The notes beneath the pieces were generated by a model. It was not told the DNA's origin, made no database searches, and saw only the letters and a program-made list of their open reading frames with translations. Source: Streptomyces sp. NBC_00224 (lineage in GTDB: Bacteria; Actinomycetota; Actinomycetes; Streptomycetales; Streptomycetaceae). From it: a DNA stretch of 64,000 nucleotides. Within the stretch, counting starts at the first letter, position 1. Each line of letters begins with the position of its first letter. Location of the stretch: the NCBI RefSeq assembly GCF_041435195.1, contig NZ_CP108106.1, positions 7,143,001-7,207,000 of the forward strand. The letters are read 5' to 3'. Position numbers and translations under genes: made by a program. Positions 7,881 through 16,167 of the stretch are shown piece after piece.

Positions 7881-10126
7881 GTCGCCTGATCCGTTCCTTC
7901 CGAGGGGCGGGCGGTTCCTTCCGGTCCCAGCGAGGGGTCGGCGAGCTGCAGCTCGTCGGGGAGCGGCAGCTCGGCGTCCTCCCACACCAGCGCCGGCCGT
8001 GCGGGCACCTCCGGGTCCATATAGGCGCGGACCCTGAAGTGCCGGACTCTTTCGGGGAGTTCGTCGACGGGGCCGTACGGACCCGCCCCGTCGAGCCGGG
8101 CGGCGTCACCCGGCTCCCCGGCCGCGCGGTCCCACAGGACGATCGGCACCCCCATCGCCAGACAGAAGTGCAGCAGCCGGGTCCGGCTGCCGGGGGGCCC
8201 GTGCACTATGACGCGGGCGGCGTCGTAGTGGGTTGTCTTGAGCAGCCGGATGAGCTCCATCTCGTCGGAGATCCGGTGGTCCGCGACGAGCGGTTCGCTC
8301 TGGTGCCGGGCGCCCCAGCGGCGCTTCAGGTCGCCCGCGCCGGTGCGCGAGCGGCGTCTGATCTGCGGACAGCGCAGTACGAGGTGGAAGTCCTCGCCCA
8401 GCGGCGCCGGGAAGAACTCGTCGGCGCTCGCCCCGTCCCACTCGTCCACCGCCAGGTGCAGCGCGTCCGGGGCGACGGACACCGCGACCAGCGCCACGTT
8501 CTGCCCGGCGCCCTCCGCGCCGCCGGCCACCTCGCGCACCAGACGGGCGATCTCCCGCCCGGTGCGCGGCCGTTCGGTGCCGGTGGCGGTGCGGGCCGCC
8601 GTGCCGTCGGCGCGCATCCGCCACACCGCGCACCGGTAGCGGTCGGCCGGGTCTTTGGGGTGGCGGCTGAGCTCCACCAGGACGCGGACTCCGGCGCCGG
8701 CCGACCGGTTCGACCAGCGCGCCGCGTCCGCCCGGCGCTCACCCAGGGCCGCGGCGTGGATGCCGAGCCGGGCCGCGACCCGGCCGCTCCACTCCTGGAG
8801 CGCCTGGCAGGCGATGCCGCCGGTCTCGGCGGCCGCGTACTCCACGACCCGCAGCAGCGCGGGCAGCCGGGGCGTCTCGTCCGGCACCGGCGAGCCGTCG
8901 CCGGGCCACTCCTCCAGCTCGCGCACCGCGCCGGGCACGTCGTCGGGGTCGAGCCGCGCGGCCGTCAGTGAACGGGGCAGATCCACATAGGGCAGCGCCG
9001 CCGTCGCTGCCCGGGGGAGCAGCCCCGGGTCCTGTCGGGTGAGATGGTCCCACTTCACCAGCAGCGCCCGGTGTTCGGCGACGGAGAGCAGCCCGGCCGC
9101 GTCGGTGAGCCGGCCGAGCGCGAGCAGCCGGTCCAGCTGGGTGCGGCCCCGCGCGTCCGTCAGGGACGGGGCGAGCGACTCGGCCAGCGTGGGCAGCGCG
9201 CGCTCGACCGTGCACAGCAGCACCGCCAGCTCCTCCACCGACGGCGCCGTCCCGTCCGCCCGGGTGCGCAGACCGAGGGCCGCCCCGAGCGCGGTGGAGT
9301 GCGCCGCCCGTACGGTCGGATCGCCCAGCAGGGCGTGCAGCGGGCCGGCCATCATGTCCCGCACCGACTCGTCGCCCGCCGCACCGGCGGACTCGCCCGC
9401 ACCCGGCGGCGCCGGGTCCGGGGCCGCCCCGACCCGTAACAGCTCCTGCCGGACCGACTGCCAGGTCAGGCCCCAGCTGCGGCGCACGGTGTGCTGGGTG
9501 TCGAACGACCCGCCCGGCGGGGTGATCCTGCCCATCACCAGGCCCACCGCGGCGCCGTCGGCAGGTGACCACAGGGGCCCGCCGCTGTACCCGTCGTCGA
9601 CGGCCGCGCCGGAGAGCTTGCCGTCGAGATAGCCGATCCGCCCGTCGCACGAGCCGACCTGGACGTCCGCGTACGAGAAGGGCTGGCCGCCGCCGTACCA
9701 GGCCCGCACCAGCTGCCCCGCCCGCATGTCCAGCCAGCGCACCGGGCCGACCGGGGGCGGCGGTTCCTCGTCCAGCTCCAGTACGGCCAGGTCGCCGCCC
9801 CACTCCAGGGAGCCGTCGGCCACCGGCCCCTGGTGGTGCGCGGCGCGCGGCGGCACCCAGGCCACCAGGCGCGCCTGCCGGGCGCCCGCCGTGCCCGCGG
9901 CCAGCGCCGGGAAGGAGACGTCGAGGGTGACCGCGCCCGGGTCGCGCGGGCTCAGCATCCGCAGGCCCAGCGCCGCGTTGACGACGTGTGCGCAGGTCAG
10001 CAGTCTGCGGCCGGCGAGATAGACGCCCGCGCCCGCGGTCCGCCCCCGGTCGGCCGAGAGCACCCGCACCAGCGCGCCGCGCGCGTCGGCCGACGGGTCC
10101 GCGCCCGGCGCCTTGAACCAGCCCAC
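7877..10126 (-). CDS. Trypsin-like protease fused to VMAP-type C-terminal domain
   Basis: A 749-residue protein starting with GTG. The first 215 residues are a trypsin-like serine protease without signal peptide; the triad is visible as His47 (LTCAHVV), Asp112 (GGDLAVLEL) and Ser181 (GYSGGPLW). Residues about 250-330 are helical, in the place where effector-associated adaptor domains sit, and the remaining 400 residues match the arrangement of the vWA-MoxR-associated (VMAP) C-terminal region, including VALVAVSVAPDALHLAVDEW and a terminal part with RVIVHGPPGSRTRLLHF. In this class the protease is the probable effector released on activation. The cytoplasmic location and immune role are inference from family context. 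Confidence 0.86.
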   Translation of the reverse strand: MGWFKAPGADPSADARGALVRVLSADRGRTAGAGVYLAGRRLLTCAHVVNAALGLRMLSPRDPGAVTLDVSFPALAAGTAGARQARLVAWVPPRAAHHQGPVADGSLEWGGDLAVLELDEEPPPPVGPVRWLDMRAGQLVRAWYGGGQPFSYADVQVGSCDGRIGYLDGKLSGAAVDDGYSGGPLWSPADGAAVGLVMGRITPPGGSFDTQHTVRRSWGLTWQSVRQELLRVGAAPDPAPPGAGESAGAAGDESVRDMMAGPLHALLGDPTVRAAHSTALGAALGLRTRADGTAPSVEELAVLLCTVERALPTLAESLAPSLTDARGRTQLDRLLALGRLTDAAGLLSVAEHRALLVKWDHLTRQDPGLLPRAATAALPYVDLPRSLTAARLDPDDVPGAVRELEEWPGDGSPVPDETPRLPALLRVVEYAAAETGGIACQALQEWSGRVAARLGIHAAALGERRADAARWSNRSAGAGVRVLVELSRHPKDPADRYRCAVWRMRADGTAARTATGTERPRTGREIARLVREVAGGAEGAGQNVALVAVSVAPDALHLAVDEWDGASADEFFPAPLGEDFHLVLRCPQIRRRSRTGAGDLKRRWGARHQSEPLVADHRISDEMELIRLLKTTHYDAARVIVHGPPGSRTRLLHFCLAMGVPIVLWDRAAGEPGDAARLDGAGPYGPVDELPERVRHFRVRAYMDPEVPARPALVWEDAELPLPDELQLADPSLGPEGTARPSEGTDQAT

Positions 10127-10129
10127 GGC

Positions 10130-10537
10130 TCAGTTGCCGCCGTCGGCGCCTTCGGCGCCGTCGGGCCGCAGCTGCCAGGTCGCCGAGACGGTCATGCTGG
10201 CCTGGCCGTTGACGCCGACGATCCCGAGCTTGAGGTCCTGGCCGATCTGGAGGCCGAAGCCGACGTCGAGGGAGTCGGGCGGGTCGGGGATGCCCCGTAC
10301 GGAGTCGTGGACCTGCTGGAGGAAGGGCCCCAGCGGTCGCAGTACGGCCGCGAGCGTGTCCGTGGCGAGCGCGGCGACCCGCTCGCCGCCGCGCCCGACG
10401 GGTGTCGACCCGCCGATCCCGCCCGGTAGGTCGTCGTCCGCTGCCGGGGCGGTCCGGGGCCCGCCGACGGGTGTCAGTTCGACTCTGACCCGGGCCCCGT
10501 CGTCGAGGATGAGTTCCATGTAGTCGTCATGCGGCAC
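10130..10537 (-). CDS. CU044_2847 / trypsin-co-occurring domain protein
   Basis: A 135-residue protein opening the conflict cluster. It begins with the short beta-rich unit MELILDDGARVRVELTPV, followed by a disordered Pro/Gly linker and then a second conserved part, DVGFGLQIGQDLKLGIV, ending in a strand pattern (ASMTVSATWQL). This layout matches the small proteins annotated CU044_2847 or trypsin-co-occurring domain 1, which accompany predicted trypsin-like effectors. Its role is not known; it may gate or recruit the protease. The GTG at 10537 was taken as start, with the internal ATG at 10520 as the alternative. The stop is three bases before the protease start. Confidence 0.8.
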   Translation of the reverse strand: MPHDDYMELILDDGARVRVELTPVGGPRTAPAADDDLPGGIGGSTPVGRGGERVAALATDTLAAVLRPLGPFLQQVHDSVRGIPDPPDSLDVGFGLQIGQDLKLGIVGVNGQASMTVSATWQLRPDGAEGADGGN

Positions 10538-10611
10538 GGAGATATTGTGGGGCCAACTGGCGTTCGGGGCAGCATGGTTGACGGAATGCGCCGAGGGAGC
10601 CGTTGCCGCCG

Positions 10612-11103
10612 TCAGCCCACTGTCCGGCCGTTCTCCAGCTCCGCCGCGCCCGCCCCCGCCGTGAGCACGTCGAGCGCGGCGAGCACCCGATGGCCCAGCT
10701 GGCCCGGCAGATACGCGGTGATCTCCTCGCGCGGGACCAGCCGCCAGTCGAGCAGCTCCTCCTCCTGGAGGCGGATCGCCTTCAGCCGCTCCTCGGTGAG
10801 GACGCCGCCGTCGTACACGTACGCGGCGATCGGGGGCCGGTCCGGGCCCGGCACCCAGTCGACCGCGAGCAGGCGTCCGGGGCTCAGGTCCAGACCGATC
10901 TCCTCCAGCGTCTCGCGCCGGGCCGCCTGGCGGGGGGTCTCGCCCTGGTCGGACTCGATGGTGCCGCCGGGGAGGGCCCAGCCGTCACGGTAGTTGGGCT
11001 GGACGAGCAGTACGTGGCCCCGGTCGTCGCGGATGAGGGTGGCTGCGCCGGCGAGGATGCGGGGGAGGGCGGCGATGTACTTTGCGTAGTCGTCGGTGGT
11101 CAC
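10612..11103 (-). CDS. NUDIX hydrolase
   Basis: A 163-residue NUDIX-family pyrophosphohydrolase. The Nudix box is seen as GGTIESDQGETPRQAARRE followed by TLEEIGL, with a two-residue insertion before the first Glu compared with the simplest consensus. The surrounding fold elements (GAATLIRDDRGHVLLVQPNY, WALPGG) fit. Substrate is unknown; nucleoside diphosphate derivatives are usual. The GTG at 11103 was chosen because the sequence upstream is the low-complexity intergenic repeat at about 11150, although the frame is open to 11214. It runs in the same direction as the BCCT gene upstream, but the repeat between them suggests separate transcription. Confidence 0.88.
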   Translation of the reverse strand: MTTDDYAKYIAALPRILAGAATLIRDDRGHVLLVQPNYRDGWALPGGTIESDQGETPRQAARRETLEEIGLDLSPGRLLAVDWVPGPDRPPIAAYVYDGGVLTEERLKAIRLQEEELLDWRLVPREEITAYLPGQLGHRVLAALDVLTAGAGAAELENGRTVG

Positions 11104-11210
11104 GCGTGACAGGGTAGGTGCGGTTGTTCGGCCGCGGGTTGTCTGTGGCCGGTCGCTCGGTTCCCCGCGCCCACGCGGCGGGGCCGCACCATGCCACAGC
11201 CCCGCGCCCG

Positions 11211-12908
11211 TCATCCTTCCGGGGTACCCGACGGTGTGCCGGAACCGCCTTCACCCGTACGGTACTTGGCCGTACGGCGACCCTGCTCGGTGAGGGCCTC
11301 GCCCACCATGGCCCGCACCGCGTCCCGTACCCCGTGCAGTGCGTGGCCGCGCGCGGGCCCGGCGCCCGGGTCCTCGCGCAGCTCCTTCAGGAGCGCCCAG
11401 CACAGCGCGAGCATCACCAGGACGAACGGCAGCGCCACCAGGATCGTGGCCGTCTGGAGCGACTTGAGGCCGCCCGCGACGAGCAGCACGGCCGCGACCG
11501 CCGCCATCAGCACACCCCAGAGCACCACCAGCCAGGTCGGCGGGTGCAGCGAACCCCGGCTGGTCAGCGAGCCCATCACCAGGGAGGCCGAGTCGGCGCT
11601 GGTGATGAAGTACGTCATGACCAGGACCATCGCGAGGTAGGACGTCACCGTGCCGATGGGCAGCGCGTCCAGCATCGCGAAGAGCGAGGCCTCGGCGCCG
11701 TCCTTCACCTTGGCCGCCAGATCGGCCGTGCCCGTGGAGTCGAGGCGGATCGCGGACCCGCCCATCACACAGAACCACAGGACGGTCGCCCCGCTCGGCA
11801 CGAGCAGCACCCCGACCAGGAACTCGCGGATGGTGCGGCCGCGCGAGATCCGGGCGATGAAGGTCCCCACGAACGGCGCCCAGGACAGCCACCACGCCCA
11901 GTAGAAGATCGTCCAGGCCCCCAGCCAGGCCCGGTCGGTGAAGGCGCCCGTGCGGCTGGCCATCGGCAGCAGTTGGTGCAGATAGCCGCCGACGGACGCC
12001 GGGATCGTGTCCAGGACGTACACGGTCGGCCCGAGCAGGAACACGAACAGCATCAGCGCGGCGGCGAGCACGATGTTCAGCGTGGACAGCCACTTCACGC
12101 CCTTGTGCAGCCCGGAGAACGCCGACAGGACGAACGCGGCCGAGAGCGAGGCGATGATGACCAGTTCGGTGGTGGTGGAGTCGTCGACGTCCGCCGTGAG
12201 GTTCAGGCCCTTGGCGACCTGGAGCGCGCCGAGGCCGAGGCTGGTCGCGGTGCCGAAGACGGTCGCGAAGACCGCGAGCAGGTCGATGCACCGGCCGGGC
12301 CAGCCGTCCGCGCGCCGGGCGCCGATCAGCGGCACGAAGGCGGCGGAGAGCCGGTTGCCGCGCCCCTTGCGGAAACCGGCGTACGCGAGGGCCAGCCCCG
12401 CCGTGCCGTAGATCGCCCAGGGGGTGAGCGTCCAGTGGAAGAACGAGTACTCCAGGGCCGTGCGCGCCGCGTCGCCGGTCCGGGGCGCCGCGCCACTGGA
12501 CGGCGGCGGGGTGAGGTAGTGCGTGAGCGGCTCGCCCACCCCGTAGAACATCAGGCCGATGCCCATGCCCGCGCTGAACATCATCGCGATCCACGCGAGG
12601 TTGGTGAACTCGGGCTCGGAGTCGTCGGCGCCGAGCCGGATCCGCCCGTACCGGCTGATCGCGAGTACCACGCACAGGACGAGGAACGTATCGGCGGCGA
12701 TCACGAACAGCCAGGCGAAGTTGGCGAGCACCCAGGCCAGGGCCGTGGCGGAGGCGCTGTCGAAGGAGTGCTTGCCGAGCGCGGCCCAGGCGACCACGGC
12801 CACCACCGCGGCCACCCCGATCGCGACGACGGTGAGGTCGGGGGCCGGGTTCTCCGGGTCGCCGGGCGGGGCGCCGGAGCCGGAACGATCGATCGAATCC
12901 GTGCTCAT
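11211..12908 (-). CDS. BCCT-family transporter (betaine/choline/carnitine type)
   Basis: A 565-residue membrane protein with about twelve predicted membrane segments, e.g. VAIGVAAVVAVVAWAAL and WLFVIAADTFLVLCVVLAIS. The Gly-rich SAGMGIGLMFYGVGEPLTHY and the aromatic segment YWAWWLSWAPFVGTFIARIS are hallmarks of the BCCT family; the Trp-rich stretch forms the cation-pi binding cage for quaternary ammonium compounds. It probably imports an osmoprotectant such as glycine betaine with sodium or protons. The C-terminal cytoplasmic tail is short. No transport partner is needed, and the gene stands alone. Confidence 0.95.
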   Translation of the reverse strand: MSTDSIDRSGSGAPPGDPENPAPDLTVVAIGVAAVVAVVAWAALGKHSFDSASATALAWVLANFAWLFVIAADTFLVLCVVLAISRYGRIRLGADDSEPEFTNLAWIAMMFSAGMGIGLMFYGVGEPLTHYLTPPPSSGAAPRTGDAARTALEYSFFHWTLTPWAIYGTAGLALAYAGFRKGRGNRLSAAFVPLIGARRADGWPGRCIDLLAVFATVFGTATSLGLGALQVAKGLNLTADVDDSTTTELVIIASLSAAFVLSAFSGLHKGVKWLSTLNIVLAAALMLFVFLLGPTVYVLDTIPASVGGYLHQLLPMASRTGAFTDRAWLGAWTIFYWAWWLSWAPFVGTFIARISRGRTIREFLVGVLLVPSGATVLWFCVMGGSAIRLDSTGTADLAAKVKDGAEASLFAMLDALPIGTVTSYLAMVLVMTYFITSADSASLVMGSLTSRGSLHPPTWLVVLWGVLMAAVAAVLLVAGGLKSLQTATILVALPFVLVMLALCWALLKELREDPGAGPARGHALHGVRDAVRAMVGEALTEQGRRTAKYRTGEGGSGTPSGTPEG

Positions 12909-13050
12909 GGCGCCCCACTATGGTCCGCACTATGGAGGTTTCGTGGGGTGGCACGCCGTCCCGCCGTACATGACACCTATGGGCAGGGGCGCGCGCGGCG
13001 GATAGGGTCGGAGCGGCGCGACTGCCTGTTCGATAGCAAGGGATTAGCAA

Positions 13051-14205
13051 GTGACGGACGGAGCAGTTTTGGAAGCCGCGCGCGTGCTGGTGGCGGCGGA
13101 CAAGTTCAAGGGCTCGCTCACGGCCGTACAGGTCGCGGAGCGGGTGACGGCCGGGCTGCGGCGGGTCGTCCCCGGTCTGGCGGTGGAGACCCTGCCGGTC
13201 GCCGACGGCGGCGACGGCACGGTCGCGGCGGCGATCGCGGCCGGGTTCGCCCGCCGCGAGGCCCGGGTCACCGGCCCGCTCGGCACCCCGGTCACGGCGG
13301 CCTTCGCGGTACGGGACGGGGTGGCCGTGGTGGAGATGGCGGAGGCGTCCGGCCTTCAGCACCTCCCCGACGGTGTCTTCGCCCCGCTGACCGCCACCAC
13401 GTACGGCTCGGGCGAGCTGCTGCTCGCCGCGCTCGACGCGGGCGCGCGGACCATCGTGTTCGGGGTGGGCGGCAGTGCCACCACGGACGGCGGCGCGGGC
13501 ATGCTCTCGGCGCTCGGCGCCCGCTTCCTGGACGCGGCGGGCGAGCCCGTGGCGCCGGGCGGCGGCCCCCTGGCGACGCTGGCGACGGCGGACTTCTCCG
13601 GCCTCGACCCCCGTTTCGCCTCGGTCGACCTGGTCCTGGCCAGCGACGTGGACAACCCGCTCACGGGGCCCAAGGGGGCGCCCGCGGTGTACGGGCCGCA
13701 GAAGGGCGCCACGCCCGAGGACGTGGCGACCCTGGACGCGGCACTCGGCCACTTCGCCGAGGTCCTGGAGGCGTCCGTGGGCGCCCGTGCGGCCGAGGCG
13801 GCCCTCGCCCCGGGCGCGGGCGCGGCGGGCGGTATCGGCTACGGCGCGCTGGTCGCCCTGGGGGCCACGTTCCGGCCGGGCATCGAGGTCATGCTGGACG
13901 TCCTCGGCTTCGCCCCGGCCCTGGCCCGGGCCACCCTGGTGATCACCGGCGAGGGCTCGCTCGACGAGCAGACCCTGCACGGCAAGGCCCCGGCGGGCGT
14001 GGCGGCGGCGGCCCGGGCGGCCGGCATCGAGGTGGTCGCGGTCTGCGGCCGCCTGGCCCTGCTCCCGGAGGCCCTCGGTACGGCGGGCATCCGCCGGGCG
14101 TACCCCCTCACGGCCCTGGAGCCGGACCCGGCGCGCTGCATGGCGGAGGCGGGGCCGCTGCTTGAGCGCGTGGCGGAGCAGATCGCGAAGGACTTCTTGG
14201 CCTGA
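13051..14205 (+). CDS. Glycerate kinase
   Basis: A 384-residue glycerate kinase of the GarK/GlxK family, phosphorylating D-glycerate with ATP. Signature parts are VLVAADKFKGSLTAVQVAER at the N-terminus, the phosphate-binding VADGGDGTVAAAIAAG, the GGSATTDGGAGMLSALGARF loop, and GEGSLDEQTLHGKAPAGVAA near the C-terminus. Length is typical. The GTG at 13051 is preceded by an AAGGGA-type ribosome site. It is divergent from the BCCT transporter with about 140 bases between the starts, so the two promoters lie there. No glyoxylate genes adjoin it. Confidence 0.96.
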   Translation: MTDGAVLEAARVLVAADKFKGSLTAVQVAERVTAGLRRVVPGLAVETLPVADGGDGTVAAAIAAGFARREARVTGPLGTPVTAAFAVRDGVAVVEMAEASGLQHLPDGVFAPLTATTYGSGELLLAALDAGARTIVFGVGGSATTDGGAGMLSALGARFLDAAGEPVAPGGGPLATLATADFSGLDPRFASVDLVLASDVDNPLTGPKGAPAVYGPQKGATPEDVATLDAALGHFAEVLEASVGARAAEAALAPGAGAAGGIGYGALVALGATFRPGIEVMLDVLGFAPALARATLVITGEGSLDEQTLHGKAPAGVAAAARAAGIEVVAVCGRLALLPEALGTAGIRRAYPLTALEPDPARCMAEAGPLLERVAEQIAKDFLA

Positions 14206-14234
14206 GCCGAGCGGCCGCCTGCGGACCGTAGCGG

Positions 14235-14400
14235 GTTGCTCACGCAGTTCCCCGCGCCCCCTGAGGCATGCCGGCCGGCCCGGAACCCCCTAGGGGCGCG
14301 GGGAACTGCGCGCTCGGCCACGCACGGTCCGCAGCCGCAAGGGTTGTTCTTCGTCCGCCGCCCGGTGGGGGCTGGTCGCGCAGTTCCCCGCGCCCCTGAT
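14235..14400. repeat. Second cluster of the CGCAGTTCCCCGCGCC repeat
   Basis: Three copies of the same unit seen at 996-1412: plus orientation near 14241, inverted near 14292 (AGGGGCGCGGGGAACTGCGC) and plus again near 14375. They occupy the space between the convergent glycerate kinase and phosphatidylserine synthase genes. Opposed copies can pair, and this position fits a bidirectional transcription end. Confidence 0.83.
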
Positions 14401-14428
14401 GGGCACCCCAGCCGCCCGGCACGACACG

Positions 14429-14460
14429 AAGGGCCCCGGACCAAGTGGTCCAGGGCCCTT
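14429..14460 (-). terminator. Hairpin downstream of the phosphatidylserine synthase gene
   Basis: AAGGGCCCCGGACC and GGTCCAGGGCCCTT pair around an AAGT loop with one mismatch, 25 bases beyond the pssA stop. The A/T ends of the stem give a short T run on the minus-strand transcript, as in intrinsic terminators. Confidence 0.7.
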
Positions 14461-14484
14461 CACGTACAGGCACAGCGCCCAGCG

Positions 14485-15339
14485 CTACGGCAGCTGCGCC
14501 GCCCGCGCCTCACGGCGGTTGTCGCGGATCGAGTTCACCCGGCGGGCCGTGGCGAACAGGGGGATCACCGCGCCCAGCACGACCTGCAGCACGCAGCCCG
14601 TCTGGAGCAGCAGCTGACCGCCCGGCGCTTCGAACGCCCACGCCGCGAGCAGCCCCATCGCGCCGACGATCCAGCTGAGCATGGCCACCGCGAGGATGCC
14701 CCGCGGCTTCGGGTACTCGACCCGGCTGACCATCAGCCACGCGACCCCTATGACGGCGAGCAGCGTCGGGACGAACGGCAGCTCAAGGAGCACGATCGAG
14801 ACGACCGTCAGCGCGCCGAAGGGGCTCGGCATGCCCTGGAACATGCCGTCCTTCATCGTCACGCAGGAGAACCGCGCGAGTCTGAGCACCACCGCGAGCA
14901 GCACCGTGATCGCCGCCACGGCCGCGACCCGCTGGTGTGCGTCGTCGGCGACCATGCCGTACACGAGGACGAAGTACGCCGGGGCGAGCCCGAAGCTGAT
15001 CAGGTCCGAGAGGTTGTCCAGCTCGGCACCCATCGGCGAGCTGCGCAGCTTCCGCGCGACCAGGCCGTCGCAGAGGTCGAAGATCGCCGCGAGCAGCATC
15101 AGGATCACGGCGGTCGCGGCGGAGTGCCGCGCCATGCCGGTCTCGGAGCTGCCCGACAGGTGCGGGATGAGGATTCCGGTGGTGGTGAAGTACACCGCCA
15201 TGAACCCGCAGGTCGCGTTGCCGAGCGTCAGGGTGTCCGCTATCGACAGCCGCAGGGAGAGGGGCATCTCCTCCGCGTCGTCGTCGGCGTCCGCGCCCGG
15301 CACCCAGTCGGCCTGGGTGTCCGGATCAATCACGGTCAA
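14485..15339 (-). CDS. pssA: CDP-diacylglycerol--serine O-phosphatidyltransferase
   Basis: A 284-residue membrane enzyme that makes phosphatidylserine from CDP-diacylglycerol and serine. The CDP-alcohol phosphatidyltransferase motif is complete: DGLVARKLRSSPMGAELDNL, continuing to SD, which supplies the metal-binding aspartates. Six to eight hydrophobic helices surround it. The start codon lies inside the 3' end of the decarboxylase gene (14-base overlap), so the two consecutive steps of phosphatidylethanolamine synthesis are translated together. The N-terminal 30 residues are acidic and probably cytoplasmic. Confidence 0.95.
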   Translation of the reverse strand: MTVIDPDTQADWVPGADADDDAEEMPLSLRLSIADTLTLGNATCGFMAVYFTTTGILIPHLSGSSETGMARHSAATAVILMLLAAIFDLCDGLVARKLRSSPMGAELDNLSDLISFGLAPAYFVLVYGMVADDAHQRVAAVAAITVLLAVVLRLARFSCVTMKDGMFQGMPSPFGALTVVSIVLLELPFVPTLLAVIGVAWLMVSRVEYPKPRGILAVAMLSWIVGAMGLLAAWAFEAPGGQLLLQTGCVLQVVLGAVIPLFATARRVNSIRDNRREARAAQLP

Positions 15340-15982
15340 TTCGAGTCACCCCCGCAGTGGTCTTCTGCCCGACCTCGACAGCGACCTCGACCCCCTCCGG
15401 AAGATAGATGTCGACGCGGGAGCCGAACCGGATGAGACCGATGCGCTCGCCCTGCTCCACCTTGGTGCCCTGGGGGATGTAGGGGACGATCCGCCGCGCC
15501 ACCGCACCCGCGATCTGCACCATCTCGATGTCGCCGAGCTCGGTGTCGAAGTGCCAGACAACGCGCTCGTTGTTCTCGCTCTCCTTGTTGAACGCCGGAA
15601 CGAACCCGCCGGGCACGTGCTCGACGGACGTCACCGTGCCGGCCAGGGGCGCGCGGTTGACGTGGACGTTCAGCGGGCTCATGAAGATCGCGACGCGGGT
15701 GCGTCCGTCCTTCCACGGCATGATGCTCTGCACCACGCCGTCGGCGGGGGAGATGACCCGCCCGGTAGCGATCTCGCGCTCGGGGTCGCGGAAGAACCAC
15801 AGCATGCCCGCCGCGAGCGCGGTGGCGGGTACGGCCACGGCCTTGGCGGCGCCGGAGCGGCGCGCGCGGGCGAGGCTGAGGGCTGCGGTGGCGACGGTCG
15901 GCAGAAGCCACGGCGATGCTCCGCGAGCAAGACGTCCCTGGAGGAAACCGTCGCGAGATGCAGAGGTTTGGCTGTGGGGCAT
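15326..15982 (-). CDS. psd: Phosphatidylserine decarboxylase proenzyme
   Basis: A 218-residue short-type phosphatidylserine decarboxylase. Typical parts are RVISPADGVVQSI, FMSPLNVHVNRAPLAGTV and the self-cleavage site IRFGSRVDIYLP, where cleavage between Gly and Ser gives the pyruvoyl group of the alpha chain. The ATG at 15982 was chosen because GAAGG precedes it at good spacing; the open frame upstream to 16171 has no support. One N-terminal hydrophobic stretch (VAVPATALAAGMLWFF) anchors it. It feeds on the PssA product to give phosphatidylethanolamine. Confidence 0.94.
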   Translation of the reverse strand: MPHSQTSASRDGFLQGRLARGASPWLLPTVATAALSLARARRSGAAKAVAVPATALAAGMLWFFRDPEREIATGRVISPADGVVQSIMPWKDGRTRVAIFMSPLNVHVNRAPLAGTVTSVEHVPGGFVPAFNKESENNERVVWHFDTELGDIEMVQIAGAVARRIVPYIPQGTKVEQGERIGLIRFGSRVDIYLPEGVEVAVEVGQKTTAGVTRIDRD

Positions 15983-16167
15983 GGATGACCTTCGTAGCGG
16001 ATGATGCCGCGCTGGCAAGTGGGGGACGGCGGCTGGTTTACCAGCGATGGTATCGGTTGCGAGCCGCAACTGGGAAAGCCAGAAGCCGAGTCGGTCGGCC
16101 GGAAGCCCTCGGAAAACGCCTACAGGGTGTGATGTTCTTCGCGGCCGAACCGACCTAAAAGCGGCAA

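Noticed and set aside
11118..14165. Very long plus-strand frame of 1015 codons
   Set aside because: It is antisense to the BCCT gene and out of frame with glycerate kinase; composition is that of a GC-rich shadow.
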